Source: Pleurodeles waltl
Lineage: Eukaryota > Chordata > Amphibia > Caudata > Salamandridae
Assembly: GCF_031143425.1 (NCBI RefSeq)
Contig: NC_090447.1
Coordinates: 26,323,426-26,387,425, forward strand
Reading direction: 5' to 3'
Length of the DNA stretch: 64,000 bases
In this document: piece after piece, positions 9,847 through 20,715 of the stretch
How the letters are laid out: every line of letters begins with the position of its first letter
Numbering within the stretch: position 1 is the stretch's first letter
The notes under the pieces: model-generated
What the model was told of the DNA's origin: nothing
Databases searched by the model: none
What the model saw: only the letters and a program-made list of their open reading frames with translations
Translations under genes and position numbers: made by a program

Positions 9847-10592
9847 TCTAAGTCATTCTGGTGATATGCACCTGTAAGGTCTATTATTGAAAACAGTGAA
9901 GCATCACCCATTAATGATATTAACTCTTACAAATTAGGCAAGGGAAAAGTGCCCACCCAAATTGCCTCATTCAAACACCTCAAGTCAACACAAAGTCTTT
10001 TAAGGAAATTACTACTGGTGAAACCAATTTGAAACTTTCCACAGGTCAATAATTCCTTTCTCACATGAAATCCTGTAGCATCTTCTTCAATTTACTTCTG
10101 TAGTTTAATGGAACATTTCTCAATTTCTGTCTGATAGGCACCACATGATCACGCAACACAATTTTGTCCTTGAACTCTTGCATTGTTCCCAGTTGATCAA
10201 TGAACACACCTGGATATTAATTTTTTTAAGAATGATTATTCAGTATCAAATTCTGTCCCTACCTCATTCTTACGAACCAAATACACAGGTGGATTGACAC
10301 ATGGATCAATCTTTATACCTATATCCATTATATGTTGCCCACCTTAGATCATAGCCCCTTTATTAGCTACATAAGCTTTTCCAAAACACTTCCTGGATCC
10401 AAACTTAATATCAGTCCACATAAATCCTTGCAATAGAATCTTGTGATCTGAATAGCTGCTTGATAAGGGTATATGAAAGGGTCCAGTTGGTATACTTCCC
10501 GTACCAAATGCCTGTTCATGCGATAGACGTGGGAACTTAAACCGGAGGAAATGGACTCTAATCCCCAATACTTGAAGTAAACTATCTGAAAT

Positions 10593-10761
10593 ATGGTAGG
10601 TTCCCACTTTAGTAGCAATCATTTTAAGGCAACCAATTGCTGAATAAATTTCAAACTGGATAACCAATTGTGAAGTACCTTCGAATCCTTTAAGGAACTT
10701 TATTAAATAATTGGCAATTGGTTGCCTTAAAATTATTGCTACTAAAGTGGGAACCTACCAT
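10593..10761. repeat. Inverted duplication, 48-bp arms
   Basis: The arm 10593-10640 (beginning ATGGTAGGTTCCCACTTTAG) is repeated in reverse complement at 10714-10761 with one mismatch, separated by 73 bp. It lies inside the gypsy remnant, so a piece of that element was duplicated in inverted orientation. Confidence 0.85.
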
Positions 10762-11424
10762 ATATCAGTTGATCTGAATAGCTACCTGGATTAGCACCTG
10801 GTTCACACAATTCCTTTTCCAGGCCAGAATTTATTACACAGGTTCTTCCCCTGGATAGCATACCACGCACAAAAATCCACCATTGTTTTAAGGCATACAC
10901 CGTCAATATGTATTACACAATTAGGTAATTTCATAGTCTTCTCGCTTCCTGCTGCTTGCTCATCTTGCACATTTAACACTACACCCTGAAAACTCTCCTC
11001 CTCATCCATCACATCTCCCACAGTTTGATTCACCTTCTTACCCATGTTTTTACGCACACTGCTAAAATGGCCCTTTTTCTTGCATGTGCTACATACTTTG
11101 TTCAATGTGGGACACACATTAGAATTTTCCAAATTACTTCTTAAACCACACCTGAAACATAATAAACCTTTAACAGACACACTTCCCCCTTCATTAGACC
11201 TAGCCTTCATAGTTCTACTTTAATTTTTAGTATCCTTCCATCCACTGACTGCAATTACACAAGAAGCACTACCACTCTCACTTCTTGCAGTTTGTATACA
11301 CTTCTTTAAAACCTCAATACTTCTGGCCACATCAACTGCTGCTTTCAATTATATTTCTCCATGTGACCATAACTTTTCTTGAATTTGTTTTGGTTTAGGA
11401 CCAGATTTACAACTTTCCGGATGG

Positions 11425-11622
11425 GTTACTCCGTCACAACGGGGACCGATAGCTCGTCCACTGAAATCTAAATCCTATTTGTTGGAAGGTGGGTCATTAG
11501 TTGTGTGGCCTGCACAAGTAACGAGTCCACACACGACCGCCACTGGGAACCAAACACTATTGTATTCTATTGGATTTAGATATCAGTGGACAGAATATCC
11601 ATCACCGCTGTAACAGAGTAAC
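11425..11622. mobile_element. 198-bp MITE with ~55-bp imperfect terminal inverted repeats
   Basis: The left end GTTACTCCGTCACAACGGGG and the right end (CCGCTGTAACAGAGTAAC) are imperfect inverted repeats. The similarity continues inward through TCCACTGAAATCTAAATCC on the left and GGATTTAGATATCAGTGGA on the right. It splits the gag region of the gypsy remnant between capsid and zinc knuckle. There is no coding capacity. The superfamily is not identified. Confidence 0.7.
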
Positions 11623-12183
11623 ATGTCCACCAACTTCTTAATCAGGCCCTTCTTCTTCATAAGGATGTGGTCCCTCAATACCTGCTCGTAAGAAATATGC
11701 TTGAAAACACACATTACCACCAACCTACTTAAAGCAACAACAAAATGGTCAATGGTTTCATCTTCCGTCTGTGCCCTAGAATAACATTTAAACCGCTCCA
11801 TGACTGTATTATTTTCTTCCAAATCTCTCTTGCATTTATTTGATAGCGTACTGGTACACATCCAATTTAACTCTCATTCTCAAAGGAAAGTACATTTTTT
11901 AATTCTCTCAATCTTACAGCCCCCAATCTGTGTTTTAATAGTGATAAATGTCTTTCAGCCCTACATTCATCCTCCTCCAGTACCTCCACATACGCCTCAA
12001 ACATATCCAACCATAAATCCCATTGTATGGGTGGCTTCCCCAGTTCTCCCCCCAAAAATGGGGGGAGTTGGATACTCACTATATTTCAATACGGAACAGC
12101 ATACATTACTCACAAATCTGCGTCTTTAGCACTTAAATAAAGTAATATATATGCTGAATTTGTCACATTTTACATGAATATAG

Positions 12184-14066
12184 TGTTAGACCTGACAGCC
12201 TTAGGGTAGCCCCCTCTAACTTTTTGCCTACCTTGCTGGTTTTTAGACTCTGCACACTTTACCACTGCTAACCAGTGCTAAAGTGCATATGCTCTCTCCC
12301 TTTAAACATGGTAACATTGGATCACACCCAATTGAACTATTTAATTTACTTATAAGTCCCTAGTAGAGTGCACTACATGTGCCCAGGGCCTGTAGATTAA
12401 AAGATACTAGTGGGCCTGCAGCACTGATTGTGCCACCCACTTAAGTAGCCCCTTAACCTTGTCTCAGGCCTGCCATTGCAAGGTCTGTGTGTGCAGTTTC
12501 ACTGCCAATTCGACTTGGCATTTAAATGTACCTGGCAAGCCTAAAACCTCCTTTTTCTACATATAAGTCACCCCTAAGGTGTGCCCTAGGTAACTCCTAG
12601 GGCAGGGCGCTGTGTAGGTAAAAGGCAGGACATGTACCTGTGTAGTGTACATGTCCTGGTAGTGTAAAACTCCTAAATTCGTTTTTACACTACTGTGAGG
12701 CCTTCTCCCTTCATAGGCTAACATTGGGGGTGCCCTCATACATTGCTTGAGTGGTAGCTGCTGATCTGAAATGAGTAGGAAGGTCATATTTAGTATGGCC
12801 AGAATGATAATACAAAATCCTGCTGACTGATGAAGTTGGATTTAATATTACTGTTTTAGAAATGCTACTTTTAGAAAGTTAGCATTTCTCTGCACTTAAA
12901 TCTTTCTGTGCCTTACAATCGACGTCTGGCTGGATTTAGTTGACAGCTCCTTGTGCATTCACTCAGACACTTCCTGGAGAAGATACCTGAACAGAACCTG
13001 CACCCTGACAAAAAGAACTGCCTGGCTGCCAAAAGGACTCACCTGACGGCTTTCTGAAGAGGACTGCTGCCTTGCCGTTGCCCTGCTATCTTGCTGCTCT
13101 CTTGCTTTGCTGCAGAAGTGCTCTCCAAGGGCTTCTCTCCTGCAGCGGAAATCCCTGTGCGGTGAAAATTCGACGCACCGCCTTCCAAGAACGACGCACA
13201 GCCTGCTTGCGGTCAAAAATTAATCGCACGCCGAGTCTGGAACGACGCAGCCTGACTTCGCGACAGAAGATCGACACAGCGCCAGCGACGCGACCGGAAC
13301 TTCAACGCACGGCCCTACTGCATCGACGCAAGCCGACTCAGAATGACGCCGCCCGACTTCCTGAGAGGAATCCCCGCAGCGACTGCCGTGCGGAAGAAAA
13401 TTCCAAGCATCGTCTACCGGAATCGACGCAGCCCCTGTGACTTCGTTCCGCAAGCCCAGGATTCCATGCATCGTTCCCGGGGCGCCTGAAAACACCGCAA
13501 CCCGAGGAGGATCCAAGTTGGCGTGCCGGAAATCGACACAACGTCTTCCCTGCATGGAAAATAACGATGCAAGTCTGTGTGCAAAGGGGGAAACCGACGC
13601 ACACTCACCGTTTTCGACGCATCTCCTCCTCTGCGGTCCCTTCCGAGGATTTTTCAACGCAAATCAGGTGCTTTGCCCTGCAAGAGACACTTAGGAGAAC
13701 TTAAGAAACTTTTTATTGCTTTTACAGTAATATTTTAACTCTAAAGACACTTGATATTACTTTCAGTGATATCCCTACATTTGCTTATTTCATCTTTAAT
13801 CGTTTTGACCTGCATTTATCCAGATAAATATTATATATTTTTCTAAACACTGTGTGGTGTATTTTTGTGGTGTTATATTGTGGTATTCTATGATTTATTG
13901 CACAAATACTTTACACATTGCCTTCTAAGTTAAGCCTGACTGATCAGTGCCAAGCTACCAGAGGGTGGGCACAGGATAATTTGGATTGTGTGTGACTTAC
14001 CCTGACTAGAGTGAGGGTCCTTGCTTGGACAGGGGGTAACCTGACTGCCAATCAAAGACCCTAACA
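12184..14066 (+). mobile_element. LTR of element A (5' LTR, ~1.88 kb)
   Basis: Starts TGTTAGACCTGACAG and ends GACCCTAACA, a TG...CA pair with the inverted hexamer TGTTAG/CTAACA. It is followed directly by a primer-binding-site-like sequence. A CpG-rich part at about 13140-13660 carries many copies of CGACGCA. No partner 3' LTR was found in the window; a diverged minus-strand relative lies at 43941-45366. Confidence 0.8.
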
Positions 14067-14090
14067 TTGGTGATCAGCGGTGAGGATAAG
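14067..14090 (+). promoter_or_regulatory. Primer binding site of element A (tRNA-Leu-like)
   Basis: TTGGTGATCAGCGGTGAGGA directly after the LTR. The same core (TGGTG..CAGCGGTGGGAT) follows the 5' LTRs of elements B and C. It is close to the complement of the vertebrate tRNA-Leu 3' end (...CCCACCGCTGCCACCA), with a small internal difference. Confidence 0.6.
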
Positions 14091-14224
14091 ACTTGTATTT
14101 GTGCAGTGACATACAATAGCTAAGTATTTAACTACCTACCCACAGTTGAAGGTCAATTTGATTTTTATCTCTTTTTGCAAATTTGTTTTTCCTGACAATT
14201 TTCTAAACTTAAATCCTCACTCAA

Positions 14225-15074
14225 CATGTCTCAGGCTGTGTCTCAATAGGAGATGTTAACCTAGCCTTGTTGGAGACATACACTGTCAAACAACTAAAAG
14301 GGTTCTGCAAGGAGATGAGTGTACCCACCCAAGGGGCCTACAGAAAGGAGGACTTTCAAGTGGCGCTGACAGGCTGGAGAGAAGCCCATTTAGAGGATGA
14401 TGCTGAGGATGAGGAGCGAGACAGAGGGCCCCTCAGAGGATTTTATGCCATCAGTGGATGAAGTTACCACTGCAATTGTGCCCCTGCCAGACTAGGGAGC
14501 AGTGTCTCTGATCAAGGCCTGACCGCAGAGGAAAGGAGAGAGGAGAGGGAGTTCCAATTGCAAATGGCAAGACTGAAAATTGAGGCTCAACAGTAGGAAA
14601 GGAGGGCAGAGAGAGAAGTACAAGCAGCTGAGAGAGCCTTGGCTGAGAAGAAACTCTTGTTGGCTCATGAACTGAGTCTCAAGGAGCTGGATCTTAAGGC
14701 GAAGCAGTCTGAATCCAGCAGTAATGGTGGCAGCATACAGGCAGGACCAGGTGGAGAAAAGAAGGTTTGAAGACCCAAAAATGTGGTGCCCAGTTTTGTG
14801 GTGGGAGATGACATAGATAAATGGCTAGCTGCTTATGAAGTTGCACTAAGGGCTCATGAGGTTCCTGAAGAGCAATGGGGTACAGCTATGTGGAGTTATG
14901 TGCTAGTAATTGGGAGGGACACACTTCTCACATTGGACCCAAAGGATCAAAACACATACCCACTTATGAAAGCCATTTTACTTGCCAAGTTTGGGCTGAC
15001 CCCTGAGAAATACTGTCAGAGCTCTCCAGGACCGCTGGTTTGGCCCATTTGAAGCGGAGGAGCGGAAAGGGGAG
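14225..15074 (+). pseudogene. Element A gag remnant
   Basis: Plus-strand gag with stops and frame changes. Visible parts: LETYTVKQLKGFCKEM, a charged helical stretch (AERALAEKKLLLAHELSLKE), and a capsid/SCAN-like stretch at 14783-15050 (DDIDKWLAAYEVALRAHEVP, ILLAKFGLTPEKYCQ). An ATG at 14226 is followed within eight codons by TAG. The coding region is cut off at 15074 where element B begins. It is related in plan to the gag of element C. Confidence 0.75.
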
Positions 15075-17643
15075 TGTATAAAGGTAGCCTCTTTCTAGCC
15101 TTGTTACCCCCACTTTTGGCCTGTTTGTGAGTATATGTCAGGGTGTTTTTACTGTCTCACTGGGATCTTCCTAGCCAGGGCCCCAGTGCTCATAGTGGAA
15201 ACCTTATGTTGTCAGTATGTTTGATATGTGTCACTGGGATCCTGCTAGCCAGGACCCCAGTGCTCATAAGTTTGTGGCTTATATGTGTTCCCTGTGTGGT
15301 GCCTAACTGTATCACTGAGACTCTGCTAACCAGAACCTCAGTGTTTATGCTCTCTCTGCTTTTAGAATTGTCACTGCAGGCTAGTGACCATTTTCACCAA
15401 TTCTAATTGGCACACTGGAACACCCTTATAATTCCCTAGTATATGGTGCCTAGGTACCCAGGGTATTGGGGTTCCAGGAGATCCCTATGGGCTGCAGCAT
15501 TTCTTTTCCCACCCATAGGGAGCTCAGACAATTCTTACACAGCACTGCCACTGCAGCTTGAGTGAAATAATGTCCACGTTATTTCACAGCCATTTTACAC
15601 TGCACTTAAGTAACTTATAAGTCACCTATATGTCTAACCCTCACTTAGTGAAGGTTAGGTGCAAAGTTACTAAGTGTGAGGGCACCCTGGCACTAGCCAA
15701 GGTGCCCCCACATTGTTCAGGGCAATTTCTCCAGACTTTGTGAGTGCGGGGACACCATTACACGCGTGAACTACATATAGGTCAATACCTATATGTAGTT
15801 TCACAATGGTAACTCCGAATATGGCTATGTAACATGTCTAAGATCATGGAATCGTCCCCCCATGCCAAATCTGGTATTGGGGTGCCAATCCCATGCATCC
15901 CTGGGGCTCCAGCATGGACCCCTGGTACTGCCAAATTAGCTCTCTGGGGTATTCTCTGCAGCTACCGCTGCTACCAACCCTCAGACAGGTTTCTGCCCTC
16001 CTGGGGTCTGGGCAGCCCAGTCTCAGGAAGGCAGAACAAAGGATTTCCTCTGAGAGAGGGTGTTACACCCTCTCCCTTTGGAAATACGTGTTCAGGGCTG
16101 GGAAGGAGTAGCCTCCCCCAGCCTCTGGAAATGCTTGGAAGGGCACAGATAGTGCCCTCCTTGCATAAACCAGTCTACACAGTTCAGAAATCCCCCAGCA
16201 CCTGCTCTGGCATGAAACTGGACAAAGGAAAGGGGAGTGGCCACTCCCCTGTCCATCACCACCCCAGGGGTGGTGCCCAGAGCTCCTCCAGTGTGTCCCA
16301 TACCTCTGCTGCCATCTTGAATGCAGAGGTGTGAGGGCACAGTGGAGGCCTCTGAGTGGCCAGTGCCAGCAGGAGACGTTAGAGACCCCTCCTGATAGGT
16401 GCTTACCTGGTTAGGTGGCCAATCCTCCTCTGAGGGCTATTTAGGGTCTCTCCTGTGGGTTTCTCTTCAGATAACGAATGCAAAAGCTCACCAGAGTTCC
16501 TCTGTACTTCTCTCTTCAACTTCTGCCAAGGATCGACCGCTGACTGCTCCAGGACGCCTGCAAAACCGACTACCAGCAACATTGTAGCGCCTAATCCTGT
16601 CGGCTTTCTCGACTGTTTCCTGGTGGTGCATGCTCTGAGGGCTGTCTGCCTTCACCCTGCACTGGAAATCCCGGAGAAATCTCCTGTGGGTTGTCGGAGT
16701 CTTCCCCCTGCTAATGCAGGCACCAAACTTCTGCATCACCAGTCCTCTGGGTACCCTCTCATCCAGGCGAGCGTGGTCCCTGGAACACATGAGCCGGATC
16801 CAAGTGACCCCCACAGTCCATCTTCCATCCAAAGGAGAAGTTCCTAGCCCTTTTCAGTGTTGCAGAATCTTCGGCTTCTTCAACCCGGAGGCAGCCCTTT
16901 TGCACCTTCATCCATGGTTTCCTGGGCTTCTGCCCCTCCGGACACTATTGCGACTCTTGGACTTGGTCCCCTTCCTTTTCAGGTCCTCAGGTCCAGGAAT
17001 CCGTCTTCAGTGTTTTGCTGGTGCTTGTGGTTCTTGCAGAATCCCCTATCACGACTATTGTGTCTTTCTGGGCTAGTAGGGTAACTTTACTCCTACTTTC
17101 TAGGGTCTTGGGGTGGGGTATTTTGGACACCCTTACTGTTTTCCTACAGTCCCAGCGACCCTCTACAATCTCCCATTGGTCTGGGGTCCATTCGTGATTC
17201 GCATTCCACTTTTGGAGTATATGGTTTGTGTTGCCCCTGGACCTATGTTTGCCTATTGCATCCTATTGTGATTCTACATTGTTTGCACTACTTTTGTTAC
17301 TGTTACTTACCTGTTTTGGGTTTGTTTACATATAACTTGTGTATATTACTTACCTTCTAAGGGAGGGTACTCTCTGAGATACTTTTGGGATATTGTCATA
17401 AAAATAAAGTACCTTTATTTTTATGAGTATTGTGTTTTCTTATGATATTGGGCTATATGATATAAGTGGTATAGTAGGAGCTTTGCATGTCTCCTAGTTC
17501 AGCCTAAGCTGCTTTGCCATAGCTACCTTCTATCAGCCTAAGCTGCTAGAAACACCTCTATTCTACTAATAAGGGATAACTGGACCTGGCACAGAGTGTA
17601 AGTACCACAAGGTACCCACTATAAGCCAGGCCAGCCTCCTACA
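15075..17643 (+). mobile_element. 5' LTR of element B
   Basis: Begins TGTATAAAGGTAGCCTC (the 3' LTR has TGTAGGATGGTAGCCTC) and ends GCCAGCCTCCTACA. A CCAAT box (GGCCAATCC near 16420) and a TATA-like GGCTATTTAGGG near 16435 suggest the promoter. AATAAA near 17403 lies about 240 bp before the LTR end. Compared with the 3' LTR it lacks about 450 bp, corresponding to roughly 42650-43130. Confidence 0.85.
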
Positions 17644-17666
17644 TTGGTGATGCAGCGGTGGGATAA
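17644..17666 (+). promoter_or_regulatory. Primer binding site of element B (tRNA-Leu-like)
   Basis: TTGGTGATGCAGCGGTGGGA directly follows the 5' LTR. The GCAGCGGTGGG core is complementary to the tRNA-Leu acceptor end. Confidence 0.65.
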
Positions 17667-17906
17667 GTACTTGTAACTACTTTACCATTTTGTCATTGGT
17701 GCTTTTCATAAGAAAAACATATTCCAAATACTTAAAAATATACACAGTTAACCTAAACAGTCTAACTCTCTTTCTAAAAACTGTCCCAAGAATTGGGAAA
17801 GAAGGCAGACAAATGGGTCAGAACAAGAGTGAGCAGAAAAGCTCATACAGGTGGTGACAAGGATGGCAAGAAGAAAGATGGTGAAAAATCTCAGGATAAG
17901 CATGGG
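17667..17906 (+). pseudogene. Element B internal region, left piece (gag fragment)
   Basis: A short leader runs directly into the middle of gag: ELGKKADKWVRTRV, equivalent to QELGKKADHWVKTRV in element C gag. The gag start and most of the capsid are therefore deleted. A Lys/Asp-rich stretch follows, up to the ATGGG that is duplicated by element C. The frame continues on the far side of element C at 39444. Confidence 0.7.
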
Positions 17907-20595
17907 TGTAGGAAGTTGGCTCTGTATGCACTATTTCAAAGTAAGGAATAGTATGCACAGAGTCCAAGGGTTCCCCTTAGAGGTAAGATAGTGGCAAAAA
18001 GAGATAATACTAATGCTCTATTTTGTGGTAGTGTGGTCGAGCAGTAGGCTTATCAAAGGAGTAGTGTTATGCATTTGTTGTACATACACACAGGCAATAA
18101 ATGAGGAACACACACTCAAAGACAATTCTAGGCCAATAGGTTTTGCATAGAAAAATATCTTTTCTTAGTTTATTTTAAGAACCACAGGTTCAAATTCTAC
18201 ATGTAATATCTCATTTGAAAGGTATTGCAGGTAAGTACTTTAGGAACTTTGAATAATCATAATAGCATATATACTTTTTACATAAAACACATATAGCTAT
18301 TTTAAAAGTGGACACACTGCAATTTTCAACATTTCCTGGGGGCGGTAAGTTATTGTTAGTTCTTGCAGGTAAGTAAACCACCTATGGGGTGTTGATTGGG
18401 GTCCAAGGTAGCCCACCGTTGGAGGTTCAGAGCAACCCCAAAGTTACCACACCAGCAGCTCAGGGCTGGTCAGGTGCAGAGTTCAAAGTGGTGCCCAAAA
18501 CACATAGGCTTCAATGGAGAAGGGGGTGCCCCGGTTCCAGTCTGCCAGCAGGTAAGTACCCGCGTCTTCGGAGGGCAGACCAGGGGGGTTTTGTAGGGCA
18601 CCAGGGGGGACACAAGCCAGCACAGAAAGTACACCCTCAGCAGCACTGGGGCGGCCGGGTGCAGTGTGCGAACACGCGTCGGGTTTTCAATAGGTTTCAA
18701 TGAGAGACCAAGGGGTCTCTTCAGCGATGCAGGCAGGCAAGGGGGGGGGGCTCCTCGGGGTAGCCACCATCTGGGCAAGGGAGAGGGCCTCCTGGGGGTC
18801 ACTCCTGCACTGGAGTTCCGATCCTTCAGGTCCTGGGGGCTGCGGGTGCAGGGTCTCTTCCAGGCGTCGGGATTTTGGACTCAGACAGTCGCGGTCAGGG
18901 GGGAGCCTCGGGATTCCCTCTGCAGGTGTCGCTGTGGGGGCGCAGGGGGGACAACTTTGGTTACTCACAGTCTTGGAGTCGCCGGGGGGTCCTCCCTGTA
19001 GCGTTGTTTCTCCACCAGTCGAGTCGGGGTCGCCGGGTGCAGTGTTGCAAGTCTCACGCTTCTTGCGGGGATTGCAGGGGTCTTTAAATCTGCTCCTCTG
19101 GAAACAAAGTTGCAGTCTTTGTTGAACAGGGCCGCTGTTCTCGGGAGTTTCTTGGTCTTTTGGAAGCAGGGCAGTCCTCTGAGGATTCAGAGGTCGCTGG
19201 TCCTGGGGAAAGCGTCGCTGGAGCAGTTTTCTTCTGAAGGAGGGAGACAGGCCGGTAGGGCTGGGGCCAAAGCAGTTGGTGTCTCCGTCTTCTCTGCAGG
19301 GGTTTTTCAGCTCAGCAGTCCTCTTCTTCGTAAGTTGCAGGAATCTGATTTCCTAGGTTCTGGGGAGCCCCTAAATACTGAATTTAGGGGTGTGTTTAGG
19401 TCTGGGAGGGCAGTAGCCAATGGCTACTGTCCTTGAGGGTGGCTACACCCTCTTTGTGCCTCCTCCTTGAGGGGAGGGGGGCACATCCCTTTTCCTATTG
19501 GGGGAATCCTCCATCTGCAAGATGGAGGATTTCTAAAAGTCAGAGTCACCTCAGCTCAGGACACCTTAGGGGCTGTCCTGACTGGCCAGTGACTCCTCCT
19601 TATTTTTCTCATTATCTCTCCTGGACTTGCCGCCAAAAGTGGGGGCTGTGTCCAGGGGGCGGGCATCTCCACTAGCTGGAGTGCCCTGGGGCATTGTAAC
19701 ACGAAGCCTGAGCCTTTGAGGCTCACTGCTAGGTGTTACAGTTCCTGCAGGGGGGAGGTGTGAAGCATCTCCACCCAGAGCAGGCTTTTGTTTCTGTCCC
19801 CAGAGAGCACAAAGGCCCTCACCACATGGGGTCAGAAACTCGTCTCTCAGCAGCAGGCTGGCACAGACCAGTCAGTCCTGCACTGAACAATTGGGTAAAA
19901 TACAGGGGGCATCTCTAAGATGCCCTCTGTGTGCACTTTTTAATAAATCCAACACTGGCATCAGTGTGGGTTTATTATTCTGAGAAGTTTGATACTAAAC
20001 TTCCCAGTATTCAGTGTAGCCATTATGGAGCTGTGGAGTTCGTTTTTGACAGACTCCTAGACCATATATTCTTATGGCTACCCTGCACTTACAATGTCTA
20101 AGGTTTTGCTTAGACACTGTAGGGGCATAGTGCTCATGCACATATGCCCTCACCTGTGGTATAGTGCACCCTGCCTTAGGGCTGTAAGGCCTGCTAGAGG
20201 GGTGACTTACCTATGCCACAGGCAGTGTGAGGTTGGCATGGCACCCTGAGGGGAGTGCCATGTCGACTTAGTCATTTTCTCCCCACCAGCACACACAAGC
20301 TGGCAAGCAGTGTGTCTGTGCTGAGTGAGGGGTCCCTAGGGTGGCATAAGACATGCTGCAGCCCTTAGAGACCTTCCCTGGCATCAGGGCCCTTGGTACC
20401 AGGGGTACCAGTTACAAGGGACTTACCTGGGTGCCAGGGTTGTGCCAATTGTGGAGACAATGGTACATTTTAGGTGAAAGAACACTGGTGCTGGGGCCTG
20501 GTTAGCAGGGTCCCAGCACACTTCTCAGTCAAGTCAGCATCAGTATCAGGCAAAAAGTGGGGGGTAACTGCAACAGGGAGCCATTTCTTTCCACA
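17907..20595 (-). mobile_element. 3' LTR of element C
   Basis: Read on the minus strand it starts TGTGGAAAGAAATGGCTCCC and ends AGCCAACTTCCTACA. An AATAAA signal lies at 18174-18169. A CCAAT-like element and a TATA-like AGTATTTAGG lie near 19370-19430. It is a near match to 36770-39438. Confidence 0.9.
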
Positions 20596-20612
20596 AGCCC
20601 CCCCCCCCCAGC
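20596..20612 (-). promoter_or_regulatory. Polypurine tract of element C
   Basis: A run of 12 G on the minus strand just upstream of the 3' LTR, in the position where plus-strand DNA synthesis is primed in LTR elements. A few non-purine bases adjoin the LTR edge. Confidence 0.5.
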
Positions 20613-20715
20613 CCACAGGCCAGGAGACTCAGCCAAAGCTGGGAGAGTCTTCCTAGTCTGTCAGGCGAGGAAGAGTAGAGGAAATAGGCTGGTTTGTTGC
20701 AGGGCCTACTCTGCC

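Larger units (their letters stand above)
9860..12090 (-). pseudogene. Decayed Ty3/gypsy-like retrotransposon (gag to RT remnant)
   Basis: Minus-strand remnant broken by stops, frameshifts and insertions. In coding order: gag start near 12079 (PPFLGGELGKPPIQWDLW); capsid piece 11861-11583 with MERFKCYSRAQTEDETIDHF; zinc knuckle around 11160-11090 (CFRCG and CSTCKKKGHF); a degenerate protease region with VDFCAW where VDTGAS is usual; and the beginning of the reverse transcriptase near 10180-10050 (VVPIRQKLRNVPLNY). No LTRs were recognised. It is interrupted by a MITE (11425-11622) and contains a local inverted duplication. It is old, and unrelated in detail to elements A, B and C. Confidence 0.75.

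Noticed and set aside
14067..17666. tRNA genes near the CAGCGGTGGG sequences
   Set aside because: Only the complement of a tRNA 3' end is present, directly after LTR ends. These are primer binding sites, with no cloverleaf.
18389..19436. Multiple 100-140-codon frames in LTRs of element C (also at 37246-38531)
   Set aside because: They lie within LTR sequence rich in GC and CpG, differ in frame between the two LTR copies through small indels, and show no domain.
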